The translations under genes were made by a program, and so were the position numbers. A stretch of DNA of 64,000 nt from an uncultured Gammaproteobacteria bacterium (GTDB lineage: Bacteria; Pseudomonadota; Gammaproteobacteria; Pseudomonadales; Pseudohongiellaceae), in the NCBI GenBank assembly GCA_937898685.1, contig CALEJT010000014.1, positions 1 to 64,000 on the forward strand. The letters are read 5' to 3'. Under the pieces are notes generated by a model. It searched no databases. It was not told the DNA's origin and was given only the letters and a program-made list of their open reading frames with translations. This document shows, piece after piece, positions 1 to 12,168 of the stretch (within the stretch, counting starts at the first letter, position 1; every line of letters starts with the position of its first letter).

Positions 1-42
1 GGATGAAGGTGTCAACTCTATTTAGGACGGGTCAGGGAAAAC

Positions 43-71
43 AAAAAAGGGCAGCTAATGCTGCCCTTTTT
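43..71. terminator. Bidirectional intrinsic terminator downstream of icd
   Basis: A 7-bp GC-rich stem (GGGCAGC/GCTGCCC, 49-66) has a TAAT tetraloop. It is flanked by six A on the left and five T on the right, so it can work on either strand. It lies 16 bases past the icd stop codon on the minus strand. Confidence 0.85.
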
Positions 72-86
72 GTGATCCATCGATCA

Positions 87-2315
<2,229 letters not shown>

Positions 2316-2395
2316 ACATCATCCAGTTGGTTGGGTGGCAAACCCCCGGGGCCAGCGTGACCGGCGTGCCGGGACGACGGTTCAGAAAGCGCGGC

Positions 2396-2404
2396 ATTAT
2401 AGCA
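2396..2404 (-). promoter_or_regulatory. Extended -10 promoter of icd
   Basis: On the minus strand the sequence TGCTATAAT is a perfect extended -10 element. It lies about 80 bases upstream of the icd start and has no convincing -35 hexamer. The following bases (GCCGCGC) also follow the TATAAT box upstream of aroC. Confidence 0.5.
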
Positions 2405-2543
2405 AGCCGGGTCGTTTGTGGACGCAAATCGACGCCGATTGATGCAATTTCCTGGCGACCTGAGCTGTGAACCTTGCCACAGTCGGAGCGCAGCCACTGC
2501 GTTCTAATCCCCTTACCCCCGAGCAAGAGAGAAGGAGAGCGAC

Positions 2544-2795
2544 ATGGAAGAGCAAACCATCGGCTGGTTCGTATTGATCGTGGTGGGTGGCCTGGCGGGT
2601 TGGTTGGCGGAAAAGGTGATGGGCGGCGACCACGGCCTGCTCCTGAACATCATCCTCGGCATCGTGGGTGCCGTGGTGGCGAGGTTCCTGCTGGGCCTGC
2701 TGGGCGTGGGCTTCGCCGGTGTGCTGGGTTATCTCGTGGCAGGCTTCATCGGAGCCTGCATCCTGATCTGGCTGGGCAGAGCATTGCGGCGCTGA
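2544..2795 (+). CDS. GlsB/YeaQ/YmgE family small membrane protein
   Basis: An 83-residue, very hydrophobic, glycine-rich protein. It has three predicted membrane segments (about residues 6-23, 31-50 and 55-77) and a short basic C-terminus (GRALRR). The pattern GGLAGWLAEKVMGG followed by ILGIVGAVVARFLLGLLG fits the transglycosylase-associated/GlsB family. Members of that family are stress-induced inner-membrane proteins of unclear biochemical role. A strong Shine-Dalgarno (GAAGGAG) sits 7 bases before the ATG. The gene is convergent with argS, with only nine bases between the stops. Confidence 0.88.
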   Translation: MEEQTIGWFVLIVVGGLAGWLAEKVMGGDHGLLLNIILGIVGAVVARFLLGLLGVGFAGVLGYLVAGFIGACILIWLGRALRR

Positions 2796-2804
2796 AGCGC
2801 CGCC

Positions 2805-4538
2805 TTACATCTGTTCCAGCGTCTCGATGCCGAGCAGAGCCAGCCCTTCGCGCAGCGTGCGCGCGGTGAGCTGACACAGGCCCAGGCGTGATTCGCGCTC
2901 GCTGCCTTCGGCCTTGAGCACGGGGCAGGCTTCGTAGAACTTCATGAAGTGACCGGCCAGCTCGTAGAGATAGAGGCAAAGCTGGTTGGGCAGACAGTCC
3001 TGTGCCAGAGCTTCCACCGTTTCGGTGAACTGCATCAGCTTGAGCGCCAGCGTTTTCTCTTCCGGCTCGGCCACTGCGATCGGATAGCGTGCATCCGGAT
3101 CGAGATCGGCGCGGCGGAAGATGCTGCGGATACGTGCGTAGGCGTAGAGCAGGTAGGGAGCCGTGTTGCCTTCGAACGAGAGCATGGTGTCCCAGTCGAA
3201 CACGTAGTCGCTGTTGCGGTTCTTGCTGAGGTCGGCGTATTTCACCGCGCCGATGCCCACCTTCGCGGCGATCTGACGATGTTGTTCGTCGCTGAGCGAA
3301 GGGTTCTTTTCCTTCACGATGGCGTAGGCGCGCTCGATGCTTTCGTCGCAGAGATCGACGAGTTTGATCGTGTCGCCGCTACGCGTTTTGAAGGGCTTGC
3401 CGTCCTTGCCCATCATCGTGCCGTAGGAGAGATGTTCGAGCTGTACTTCGTCCGTGGCGAAGCCGGCTTTACGTGCCACTGCGAAAACCTGCTGGAAATG
3501 CAGGCTCTGGCGCGCATCCACCACGTACAGCACGCGCTGCGCGCCGAGTTCCTGACAGCGATAACGGATCGCCGCGAGGTCGGTGGTGGCGTAGAGATAG
3601 CCGCCGCCGGATTTCTGCACGATCACCGGCAGCACTTCGCCATCCTTGTTCTTGAATTCCTCCAGGAACACACACTGCGCACCGTCGGATTCGGTCAGCA
3701 GGCCCTTGGCGCGCAGTTCGTCGATCAAGGGTTGCAGACGATCGTTGTAGAAGCTTTCCGGCACGACATGGTCGGGACCGAGCGTGATGCCGAGTTTGTC
3801 GTACAACGCCTGACAGTGCTCGATGGAAATCTTGATGAAGCGCTGCCAGAGGGCGAGGCAATCCGGGTCGCCGGCCTGCAGTTTCACCACGTTGGCGCGC
3901 GCCAGATCGGCGAAGGCGGGGTCGGCATCGAAGCGCTGCTTGGCGGCGCGATAGAAACTCTCGAGGTCGGAGAGTTCGGTGTGCAGATCACCACCCTGCG
4001 GCAGATCCTGCATGTAGGCGATGAGCATGCCGAACTGCGTGCCCCAGTCGCCGAAGTGGTTCTGGCGAATCAGCTTGTGACCGAGATAGTCGAAGGTACG
4101 CGCGATGGCGTCGCCGATGATGGTGCCGCGCAGGTGACCGACGTGCATTTCCTTCGCGAGGTTGGGCGAGGAATAGTCGATGACGATGGTCTGCGGCGTC
4201 TTGGTCTCCGGCACCAGGCGGCCGTCCTGCAGTGCGCCGAGTCGGGCACTGAGGAAATCCTTCTTGAGTGTGATGTTGATGAAGCCCGGGCCGGCCAGCT
4301 CCAGCTTTTCCGTCATCTGCTGGAGCAGCGCGTCCTGTTCCAGCTCTGCCACCACCGCGGCGCCGAGTTCGCGCGGATTGCGGCCCAACTGCTTGGCGAG
4401 TGCCATCACGCCGTTGGCCTGATAGTCGCCGAACTGCGGATTCTTGGCCGGGGCCACCAGGGCCTGGCAGCCGCTGCGGCCGCTGACTCGATCGAGCGTG
4501 GCCGAGATCGCGGTTTCCAGGGTCTGTCTCAGGTTCAT
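2805..4538 (-). CDS. argS: Arginyl-tRNA synthetase
   Basis: Charges tRNA-Arg with arginine in the cytosol. The class I HIGH signature appears as HVGH near residue 131, in SSPNLAKEMHVGHLRGT. The KMSKS-equivalent loop is the degenerate MGKDGKPFKTRSGD near residue 375, as usual for ArgS. The C-terminus ends in the DALR-type anticodon-binding helix bundle (LGIETLEQM). I chose the ATG at 4538, which gives 577 residues, the same as E. coli ArgS. AAGAGAAC precedes it, and the protein begins MNLRQTLETAI. An in-frame extension to 4622 is possible but looks non-coding. Confidence 0.97.
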   Translation of the reverse strand: MNLRQTLETAISATLDRVSGRSGCQALVAPAKNPQFGDYQANGVMALAKQLGRNPRELGAAVVAELEQDALLQQMTEKLELAGPGFINITLKKDFLSARLGALQDGRLVPETKTPQTIVIDYSSPNLAKEMHVGHLRGTIIGDAIARTFDYLGHKLIRQNHFGDWGTQFGMLIAYMQDLPQGGDLHTELSDLESFYRAAKQRFDADPAFADLARANVVKLQAGDPDCLALWQRFIKISIEHCQALYDKLGITLGPDHVVPESFYNDRLQPLIDELRAKGLLTESDGAQCVFLEEFKNKDGEVLPVIVQKSGGGYLYATTDLAAIRYRCQELGAQRVLYVVDARQSLHFQQVFAVARKAGFATDEVQLEHLSYGTMMGKDGKPFKTRSGDTIKLVDLCDESIERAYAIVKEKNPSLSDEQHRQIAAKVGIGAVKYADLSKNRNSDYVFDWDTMLSFEGNTAPYLLYAYARIRSIFRRADLDPDARYPIAVAEPEEKTLALKLMQFTETVEALAQDCLPNQLCLYLYELAGHFMKFYEACPVLKAEGSERESRLGLCQLTARTLREGLALLGIETLEQM

Positions 4539-4732
4539 CGGGTTCTCTTTCTGGCAGTGGCGAAAAGCGCGCGATTTTACACGAATCAACGGGATACGTG
4601 GATGCGCGCCAGGGAGAAGCACCGCCTTCTTAACCTTTCTTCGCTCGAATCTTAATCACGGCTGGAGGCCAGGAGCGGTTCAATTGCCGGCGAAAGGCAC
4701 CCCAGAGAACGCCGCTACGCCGTGGAGACCAC

Positions 4733-6619
4733 ATGAAAGACCAACGTCCCGCCCTCGAAGATCTCGGTACCAACGATTCCGCCAACCCCGAATTCGCCGC
4801 AGTGTTGGCGCGCAGCCTGCGCCGGCGTGAGTTTCTTGGATGGGGAATGACTCTTGGTGGCGCCATGCGGTCCTTGGCTGCGGTGGCGGAAACTTCGGAG
4901 GCGACTACGCTGAGCTTCACCGAGGTGGAGCAGGGCCTCAATGCCCAGCTCACCGTACCGCCGGGCTATCGCGTTCAAGTGCTGTTGCGCTGGGGTGATC
5001 CCTTGTTCAGCACGGCACCGGCCTTCGCTTTCGCACACCAGAGTGCAGCGGCGCAGGAGCAGCAGTTCGGTTTCAACAACGACTTCATCGGCTTTCTGTC
5101 CTTGCCCTTCGGTTCGCAGTCTTCCGATCACGGCTTGCTGGTGGTGAATCACGAATACACGGATTCCACTCTGATGTTTCCCACCGGACCACAGTCCCAT
5201 GAACTCGATCGGGCACAGGTCGACATCGAGATCGCCGCGCATGGCCTCAGCGTGGTGGAGATTCGCCGAGATCGGGATGGGCAGTGGCGAGTCGTGCGCG
5301 ATTCCGCGTACAACCGGCGTCTCACGCCACTGACGCCGATGCTGCTCAGCGGACCAGCTGCAGGACATGAGCGATTGCGCACGCTTTATTCACAAGACGG
5401 ACGACACACTCTCGGCACCTACGGCAATTGTGCGGGCGGTGTGACACCGTGGGGTACGATTCTCACCGGTGAAGAAAACGTCGATGCCTATTTCTGTGGT
5501 GAGCTCGCGGGTTTGCCTGAAGCCGAAAACTACGCGCGTTCCGGCATGGAGTTGAACGGACGCAGCTGGGGGCACCATTACCCGCGCTGGGATCTCGCGC
5601 AGAATCCGCAGGAACCGCTGCATGTGGGCTGGATCGTCGAGATCGATCCCTTCGACCCGAATTCCGTGCCAAAGAAGCGCACCGCGCTTGGTCGCTGCAA
5701 GCACGAGGGTTGCAACGTGTTCGTCGATGCCGAAGGCACGGTGGTGGCCTACAGCGGAGACGACAGCCGCTTCGAATATCTCTACAAGTTCGTCTGCGCG
5801 CGACGCTTCGATCCTGCCGATCGTGCCGCGAATCTCGATCTACTGGACGAGGGCACGCTCTACGTCGCGCGCTTCGAGGATGACAATACGCTGCACTGGT
5901 TGCCGCTGATTCACGGTGAAGGCCCGTTGACCGCCGCCAATGGCTTTCACAGTCAGGGCGACGTGGTGATTGATCTGCGCAAAGCGGCGGATCTCGTCGG
6001 TGCCACCAAGATGGATCGGCCCGAAGACGTCGAAGTGAATCCCGTCACCGGTCACGTCTATGCCATGCTCACCAACAATTCGCAGCGCGAACCCGCGCAG
6101 GTCGACGCCGTCAATCCACGTGCGCGGAACGAGCATGGTCAGATCGTCGAGTTCTGGCCTGAAAGCGGCAGACATGCCGATACGGTGTTTCGCTGGGAAT
6201 TGTTCTTGGTGGCGGGTGATCCTGCGCGGGAGCCGTTTACGCTCTACCATCCGAAACTGGGGCCCAATGGCTGGCTATCGTGTCCCGACAATTGTGCCTT
6301 CGACGGCTTCGGGAACCTGTGGATCGCGACGGACGGTGCGGAGGACAGTGGTGTGGCCGATGGCGTGTGGGCAACGGAAGTGAGTGGTTCGCATCGCGCG
6401 CTGACCAAACGCTTTCTGCGCGCACCGATCGGCGCCGAGATCTGCGGACCTTTCTTCACCCCCGACAACACCAGCTTCTTCTGTGCGGTGCAGCATCCGG
6501 GGCAGGACAGTGCGCTGCAGGCGCCCTCCACGCGCTGGCCTGATTTCGATCCGAATCTACCGCCGCGCCCGGCCGTCGTGGTCATCACCAAGGAGGACGG
6601 CGGGCGCGTGGGTTCTTGA
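4733..6619 (+). CDS. Tat-exported PhoX family protein (DUF839)
   Basis: A 628-residue protein that probably acts in the periplasm. The N-terminus carries a twin-arginine signal (LRRREFLGWG, residues 27-36) followed by a hydrophobic stretch ending near AAVAE. The body matches the PhoX/DUF839 family: FNNDFIGFLSLPFG, LVVNHEYTDSTLMFP, GNCAGGVTPWGTILTGEEN and RPEDVEVNP. PhoX proteins are Ca/Fe-dependent alkaline phosphatases. Many family members of this size are annotated PhoX family without tested activity, so the substrate is uncertain. A GGAGACC Shine-Dalgarno precedes the ATG. It is convergent with pepN. Confidence 0.88.
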   Translation: MKDQRPALEDLGTNDSANPEFAAVLARSLRRREFLGWGMTLGGAMRSLAAVAETSEATTLSFTEVEQGLNAQLTVPPGYRVQVLLRWGDPLFSTAPAFAFAHQSAAAQEQQFGFNNDFIGFLSLPFGSQSSDHGLLVVNHEYTDSTLMFPTGPQSHELDRAQVDIEIAAHGLSVVEIRRDRDGQWRVVRDSAYNRRLTPLTPMLLSGPAAGHERLRTLYSQDGRHTLGTYGNCAGGVTPWGTILTGEENVDAYFCGELAGLPEAENYARSGMELNGRSWGHHYPRWDLAQNPQEPLHVGWIVEIDPFDPNSVPKKRTALGRCKHEGCNVFVDAEGTVVAYSGDDSRFEYLYKFVCARRFDPADRAANLDLLDEGTLYVARFEDDNTLHWLPLIHGEGPLTAANGFHSQGDVVIDLRKAADLVGATKMDRPEDVEVNPVTGHVYAMLTNNSQREPAQVDAVNPRARNEHGQIVEFWPESGRHADTVFRWELFLVAGDPAREPFTLYHPKLGPNGWLSCPDNCAFDGFGNLWIATDGAEDSGVADGVWATEVSGSHRALTKRFLRAPIGAEICGPFFTPDNTSFFCAVQHPGQDSALQAPSTRWPDFDPNLPPRPAVVVITKEDGGRVGS

Positions 6620-6628
6620 ATGGATAGT

Positions 6629-9328
6629 TCAGTTGCCGCTGGTCTGCGCCTTGAGTCTTACGCAGAGCTCATCGTTCTGGTGGTGGACGAGGTAGCTCTT
6701 GACCACGATGGGCTGCAGACCGGCAAAGTCGCGATTGGCCTGCGCCAGGCGTTCGACACTGGCCTCGGTGCAGGTGGCGGTACTGAAATATCCCGTGAAT
6801 TCCCCCAGAAACTCGAGATCCGCCTCGCCGTTGAGGCGCGGCACGGCTTCGAGGATGCGTTCGCGCCACGGTTCCAGCAAGGCCAACTGTTCCGGCGGGA
6901 AGAGTTCGGACATCACATATCGCCACGTGGCAAGGCGGTAACTCTCCGGCGAGTCGAGCAGCTGCGTCATCCACTTCTCCTTCAGCGCTGCATCCGGGCG
7001 CGCTGCTTCCGCGGCGAGCGCGAGGTTGACGCCGAAGTCGGAGCCGTCGCGTTCACGTTCGGCGGCAAGCAGTGCTGCGTAGTCGCGATGGGCGTAGCGA
7101 TTGAGTTGCAGCACCAGGTTCCAGCGGCGGTCCTGATCAATCTCCAGGCCTTCCAGACTGTCTTCGCCGGTCAGGAAGGCGCGCAGCTGATCGAGGCCCA
7201 CTTCGGTGTGGGCGCGCGCGACGAAACCGTCATACCAGATGCGTTGCAATTCCGAGCCAGCCATGGCGGCGCGCAGACCTTCGAGCAGGAAGGCTTCGAT
7301 GCGTGCACGTTCTTCGTCGTGGCCACCGAAGCGGGCGTAGTAGTTGAAGGTCGAGCCCAGGAGCGAGACGCCACTGCGTAACACCGTGGGGTCGCTTTCG
7401 TCGGCGAGATTGGCAAGGGCGAAATCGAGGAAGGCGCCGAGGCTTTGGTTACCATCCTGTACGTCATCCCACTGCGCCTGCCACAACATCAAACGTGTGG
7501 TGGGGCTTTCGAAGGCATTGATGTGTTCCTGCAACGTCGCGCGCGAACGCTCGTCGAGCGCGATCTTCATGTAGGCCCAATCATCTTCGTTCGGCAGCAC
7601 GAGATCGGGGCAGGGCAACCCGACAGCTTCGCTGATTTCGGTGGCTTCGCCGCTGTACGTGACGGGGAATTCGGCACCGAGCACCATCTTCTCGTCGATG
7701 TAGCGATAGAGCGCAACGAGCGTGCGCTGTGTGCGCAGCACCTGATCGGCATTCGCCAACTGCGGCGGCGACTGCACCAGGCGCAGCGAGGTGAGATTGC
7801 CGCTTTCGCAGGTGAAGTCCGCCATGACGGTATTGGTGCCCGAACGATAGAGCCACTCATCCTTCCACTGCGTCAGGTCCATGCCGGCCGCGTTGCTGAG
7901 TGCACTGACGAAGTCATCGAGCGTCGTGTTGCCATAGGCGTGACGCTTCAGGTATTCGCTCACGCCGATGCGGAAATTCTCGGCACCGATCAGGTGCGGC
8001 AGTTGCTTGAGCACCGAGCCACCCTTGCCGTAGGTGATGCCGTCGAAGTTGGTGAAGGCATCGAGCGTGGAAGGCACTTCGAGTTCGATCGGATGCGTCG
8101 TCACACGCGAGTCCGCGGCATAGGCCGAGAGTTTGTTGCCGGTGTAGAAGGTATCCCACACGTTTTCGAAGGCGCCGCTGGCTTCGAGCGCGAGGTTGGC
8201 CATGAAGGTGGCGAAGCTTTCGTTGAGCCAAAGTCCGTTCCACCAATCCATGGTGACGAGATCGCCGAACCACATGTGCGCCATCTCGTGCGCGATCACG
8301 CTGGCGAGGTTGCGCTTCTGCTGTTCGCTCTTGGCACCGCGATTCACATAGCGTTCGTTGAAGGTCACGGCGCCGACGTTCTCCATCGCGCCGGCATTGA
8401 AGTCGGGCACGATGATCTGATCGTACTTGCCGAAGGGATAGGGCACGTCGAAGTAGCGCTGGAAGAAGGTAAAGCTGGAACGCGTGGGCTCGAACCATTC
8501 CTCCGGCACCACATATTGCGCGAGCGAGGCACGGGAAAAGAGCCGTAGCGGAATGCCATCGGCATCGTCCTCCCACACGCTCCAGGGACCGGCGTGCATC
8601 GCATAGACGTAGGAAGAAAGCGGTGCCGTGGGTGGGAAGTACCAACGGCGTTCGTTGCCGGAATTCTCGACGCGTTCTTCACGTGCATTGGCGATCACCT
8701 GCCAGGAGGCCGGTGCGCGCACGTCGAGTGTCAGCGGGGCTTTCAGGTTGGGTTGGTCGAAGTGGGGGAACCAGCGATTGGCGGCGTAGGGTTCGAAGTT
8801 GGTGTAGACGTACTCGGCTTGATCGACGGGATCGCGGAAGTAGTGCAGGCCGGCGCCGTCGTTGGTGTAGCGTCGCTCGAACTGGATCTGCACCAGGTTG
8901 TCGCCTTCGTGCAGTGTGTCGGCCGGCAGCGAGATGAACCAGCCGTTGTATTCGTAATCGCTCGGCGCACCGTTGAGGTTCAGCGAGAGAACGTTGCCAC
9001 CCTCGAAGTCGAGCGTCAGCGGTGCCTCGTTGCCGGGAGCGAGCGTGAAGCGCACCGCGACTTCGCCGGAGAAGGTGGTGGCGTTTTCGCGCAGCACGAT
9101 GCTCAGTGCATAGGCGGGATCGTGCACCTGCGTGGCGCGGAAGCGCGCGTAGGCTTCGGTGAGGCCGGGGCCTTCTTCACGTTCCACCGGAGCTGCCACC
9201 GGTGGCAGCGGCGCTGATTCGTGCTCCGTCGGTACGGTGCTCGTGCTGCGTGTCGTGGTGGACGAATCACCGCAGCCACTCAAGGCGAGAGCGAAGGCTG
9301 CGATCCAAAAGGCGGAACGGGACAACAT
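6629..9328 (-). CDS. pepN: M1 family aminopeptidase, lipoprotein
   Basis: An 899-residue zinc aminopeptidase. The N-terminus is a lipoprotein signal with lipobox LSGC at residues 17-20. Mature Cys20 is followed by DSSTTT, with no Asp at +2 after Ser, so Lol sorting to the outer membrane is possible. The exopeptidase signature GAMEN is near residue 314. The zinc motif HEMAH is near residue 343, followed 18 residues later by the Glu of NESFATFM, the full gluzincin set. The C-terminal half is an ERAP1-like helical domain. The Shine-Dalgarno GGAGGAG is strong. It probably trims peptides in the periplasm. The symbol is by family, since cytosolic E. coli PepN lacks a signal peptide. Confidence 0.93.
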   Translation of the reverse strand: MLSRSAFWIAAFALALSGCGDSSTTTRSTSTVPTEHESAPLPPVAAPVEREEGPGLTEAYARFRATQVHDPAYALSIVLRENATTFSGEVAVRFTLAPGNEAPLTLDFEGGNVLSLNLNGAPSDYEYNGWFISLPADTLHEGDNLVQIQFERRYTNDGAGLHYFRDPVDQAEYVYTNFEPYAANRWFPHFDQPNLKAPLTLDVRAPASWQVIANAREERVENSGNERRWYFPPTAPLSSYVYAMHAGPWSVWEDDADGIPLRLFSRASLAQYVVPEEWFEPTRSSFTFFQRYFDVPYPFGKYDQIIVPDFNAGAMENVGAVTFNERYVNRGAKSEQQKRNLASVIAHEMAHMWFGDLVTMDWWNGLWLNESFATFMANLALEASGAFENVWDTFYTGNKLSAYAADSRVTTHPIELEVPSTLDAFTNFDGITYGKGGSVLKQLPHLIGAENFRIGVSEYLKRHAYGNTTLDDFVSALSNAAGMDLTQWKDEWLYRSGTNTVMADFTCESGNLTSLRLVQSPPQLANADQVLRTQRTLVALYRYIDEKMVLGAEFPVTYSGEATEISEAVGLPCPDLVLPNEDDWAYMKIALDERSRATLQEHINAFESPTTRLMLWQAQWDDVQDGNQSLGAFLDFALANLADESDPTVLRSGVSLLGSTFNYYARFGGHDEERARIEAFLLEGLRAAMAGSELQRIWYDGFVARAHTEVGLDQLRAFLTGEDSLEGLEIDQDRRWNLVLQLNRYAHRDYAALLAAERERDGSDFGVNLALAAEAARPDAALKEKWMTQLLDSPESYRLATWRYVMSELFPPEQLALLEPWRERILEAVPRLNGEADLEFLGEFTGYFSTATCTEASVERLAQANRDFAGLQPIVVKSYLVHHQNDELCVRLKAQTSGN

Positions 9329-9381
9329 GGCTTGAGTCTCCTCCGTCGAACGAGGAGCTCAGAGTAACCCAGTTGCCGCTG

Positions 9382-10734
9382 TCATTCGACTGGGGTGTCG
9401 TCGAGTTGAAAGCTCTTGAAACGGCGATAGCACAGCAGTGAGAGCAGCGCCGAGGCGATCAGGCCCACCACGATGGGCGTGAAGGCGATCAGGAACAACT
9501 GCTGCATGCTGATGTCGAGGCCGAGCAGCGCAGTGCCAACCATGGGGCCCGCGATGGCACCGAAGCGGCCGATGGAGAGTGCGGTTCCCACCCCCTTGCC
9601 ACGAATCGAAGTCGGGTAGAGCAAGCCCGCCGCAGCGTTGTTGCCGAACTGCGCACCGAGCACGGCAATGCCGGCCAGCGCCGCCATCGTTCCCATGAAG
9701 AGCAGCGGAGCGCCGGACACACCGAGAAAGATGATCGAAGGTACGGCGAGAGCGAACAGCGCGAACACCACCATGAAGCCGAAACGATCGAGCAGGAGCG
9801 TCACCACCAAACCACCCAAAATGCCGCCGGCGTGATAGGCGGTGGCGACGTAGGCGGCGTCTTCGGCCGGAATGCCGTATTTGTCGTAGATCAGCGGCAG
9901 CGTGTTGTTGAGGAAGAAGTTGGCAAGCAGCGCCACGCAGAAGCAGCACCAGAGCAGAGGGGTGATCAGTGCGAGACCACCGCGGAAGAGTTCGTTGATG
10001 CCGCCGGTGCTGGAGGCAACGATGGGCGGGTTGATGAATACCGCATCATCGGCAATGTCGAGATCGCTGCGCATGCGGCGCGCCGTGCGTATCAGTTCCG
10101 CTTGTCGATTTGGCTTAGTCGCCAGCAGCTTGAGCGATTCTGGCAGCGTGAAATACAGACACACCGCCAGGATCAGCGGCAGGATGCCGCCGGTGTAGAA
10201 CAGAATCTGCCAACCGTACTCTGCCTGGAAGTTGGCAGAGATGAGCCCCACCGCCGTACTACCGGTGGTGATGCCCATGAACATCAGGACGATCAGTGCA
10301 GAACGATATTTCTTCGGCGTGAGTTCGCTGTTCAGTGAAATGGTGTTGGGCATGATGCCGCCGATGCCGATGCCGGCGATGAAACGCAGTACCAGCATCT
10401 GCTCCATCGTGGTGGTGAAGGCCATCACCAAGGTGGTTGCACCGTAGAGCAGAGTGCCGCCGATGATGAGCGGGCGGCGGCCGTATTTGTCTCCCAACCA
10501 CCCCAGCAGCGGTGCACCGATGAAGATGCCGAGGAGGTTGGCACTGAGCACCGGACCCATCGCACTGCGTTCGATGCCCCACAGACGCGCCAGATCGGGT
10601 GCGGCGAAACCGAGCGAGTTCAGATCGAACCCGTCGGCGAACATCGTGAGGAAGCTCCAGAACAACAGTTGGAAATTGAAAGCGCCGATACGCTGGCCGT
10701 CGACGAAATCATTCACCTGATGGGACTGGGGCAT
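9382..10734 (-). CDS. MFS transporter, aromatic acid:H+ symporter (AAHS) type
   Basis: A 450-residue, 12-helix inner-membrane carrier. Helix 1 has the AAHS signature Asp pair (ADGFDLNSLG). The helix 2-3 loop has the MFS motif GWLGDKYGRRPL near residues 78-89. A second partial copy (DRFGFMVVF) is in the C-terminal half. This places it close to PcaK/BenK-type transporters for aromatic or other organic acids, but no catabolic genes are nearby to name the substrate. GGAGCC precedes the ATG. It lies downstream of hipBA and upstream of pepN on the same strand, with gaps of about 50-80 bases. No shared operon can be inferred. Confidence 0.88.
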   Translation of the reverse strand: MPQSHQVNDFVDGQRIGAFNFQLLFWSFLTMFADGFDLNSLGFAAPDLARLWGIERSAMGPVLSANLLGIFIGAPLLGWLGDKYGRRPLIIGGTLLYGATTLVMAFTTTMEQMLVLRFIAGIGIGGIMPNTISLNSELTPKKYRSALIVLMFMGITTGSTAVGLISANFQAEYGWQILFYTGGILPLILAVCLYFTLPESLKLLATKPNRQAELIRTARRMRSDLDIADDAVFINPPIVASSTGGINELFRGGLALITPLLWCCFCVALLANFFLNNTLPLIYDKYGIPAEDAAYVATAYHAGGILGGLVVTLLLDRFGFMVVFALFALAVPSIIFLGVSGAPLLFMGTMAALAGIAVLGAQFGNNAAAGLLYPTSIRGKGVGTALSIGRFGAIAGPMVGTALLGLDISMQQLFLIAFTPIVVGLIASALLSLLCYRRFKSFQLDDTPVE

Positions 10735-10811
10735 GCGGGCTCCGTTGTTGTTGTTATGCGCGAGCGCAATCGGCGGGAAGGTAAATTGCGCCGGATGATA
10801 TGAATGCTTGC

Positions 10812-12128
10812 CTACAGCTTCAAGCGCAGGTTTTCTTCGATCGTGCGCGCGAGTTCCAGGGGCACTTCGTATTCCTTCGCCAATTGCGGCCAGCGTGAGA
10901 CTGCGGTGGTGACTTCATCGATGATGCGATCGATCCAGCGCCGCGAAAACAAGGGACTGATGCGTTCGAAGGCGTAGAAGTCCGCGCGCGTGAAATCCTC
11001 ACGTTTACCGTTCAATTGCATCCAATGTGCATTCACCCAAGGACTGCCCGGCTTGTAGCTATAGGCGACGTCGTAGGCGGGAGCGAGTGACCAGCGTCCG
11101 TGTTCATCCATCATGAAGGCCGTGTTCTTGGCGTGATCGTCGTGATTGCGTGCCACCACGTTGAACACCATGCGCCGGAACAATTGCTCGGCAGCGTCGG
11201 CGCCAAGCCCGAGACGGCGCGCCACACCGAAGACTTCTTCGTAGGAAAAGGAACCCGGCTGCTTGTAGCTGACGTGAGCGATGCCGTTGAGCGTCAGCAC
11301 ATGAATGCGGCGATTGCCGTCGCGATCGAATCGCTTGGTCAGGAAGTGGCGACGCCGACCTTCTTCGAGCAGGCGGCAAGGCATCATGTGAATGCCGCAC
11401 TCACGTGCCATCAGTGAATAGACGAATTCCATCGTGCTGTAGCCGAGTGGATCACCGAAGGTTTCACGATCGCGACGATGTTCGGTGACACCATCGAACT
11501 TGAGGAGATAGTGCTCGAACCCTTCCGGCACCTTCACCTGACCCGATCTCACTTGCGTGAAGTCGGCATTGAAGGCCAGGACGGCCTTGGCACGCGCACC
11601 ACCGGCACTGGTTCCGACGGAAAGAAGGGCGAGCATGGCGTCGGTGTCCTCCTTGCCGTCCTGCGCCAGTTGCACCTGGAAATCACGGCGTTGATCCAAT
11701 ACCGACTGCGCGATGTGCACGAGCGCTTCGATGGCGACGTTGCGACTGGCGTTCAAGGTGCGCAGGCGCGTGGCGGGACGGAAACCGAGCGCTCCCATGC
11801 CGCGGTCGCCGGTGTACTGCAGACGTTGCAGCGGTGTGATCTCGGCGGCGGACTTACCCTGGCGGGCGATCCAGGCGTTGAGCACGGTGTTGCCGAAGTC
11901 GTCGGGCAAGGAATCGGCCACGAGCCCCGGTAAACCGTGAAAGGCGTTGAAGTCGATGGCGGGGAAGGTATAGATGCGCTCGCTGAGCGGCATGGTGAGT
12001 GGCGCCAGTTCGAGCCCGCTGTTGCGGAACGAAGGGGCGTATTCGAAGGCACCGAGCCGGCGCTCGTTGTCGTAACTCAGCGCGCCGCATTCGCGTCCGA
12101 GATAGGTGACTTCGATGGCTTCCGTCAT
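10812..12128 (-). CDS. hipA: HipA-type serine/threonine kinase toxin
   Basis: A 438-residue protein, like E. coli HipA (440). HipA kinases phosphorylate targets such as GltX and cause dormancy. The N-subdomain begins TEAIEVTYLGRECGALSYD. The P-loop-like segment GTSAGGARAKAVLAFN is near residue 180. The catalytic loop RNHDDHAKN is near residue 325, followed by the metal-binding LAPAYDVAYSY. All key kinase elements are present, so it looks active. I chose the ATG at 12128 over an in-frame ATG at 12233, because the extra 35 residues overlap the upstream gene and look non-homologous. It follows its antitoxin by 40 bases. Confidence 0.92.
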   Translation of the reverse strand: MTEAIEVTYLGRECGALSYDNERRLGAFEYAPSFRNSGLELAPLTMPLSERIYTFPAIDFNAFHGLPGLVADSLPDDFGNTVLNAWIARQGKSAAEITPLQRLQYTGDRGMGALGFRPATRLRTLNASRNVAIEALVHIAQSVLDQRRDFQVQLAQDGKEDTDAMLALLSVGTSAGGARAKAVLAFNADFTQVRSGQVKVPEGFEHYLLKFDGVTEHRRDRETFGDPLGYSTMEFVYSLMARECGIHMMPCRLLEEGRRRHFLTKRFDRDGNRRIHVLTLNGIAHVSYKQPGSFSYEEVFGVARRLGLGADAAEQLFRRMVFNVVARNHDDHAKNTAFMMDEHGRWSLAPAYDVAYSYKPGSPWVNAHWMQLNGKREDFTRADFYAFERISPLFSRRWIDRIIDEVTTAVSRWPQLAKEYEVPLELARTIEENLRLKL

Positions 12129-12168
12129 TCCGCTGCTGCTCCGCAATAGGGGGTTGCGCTTGGAGGCT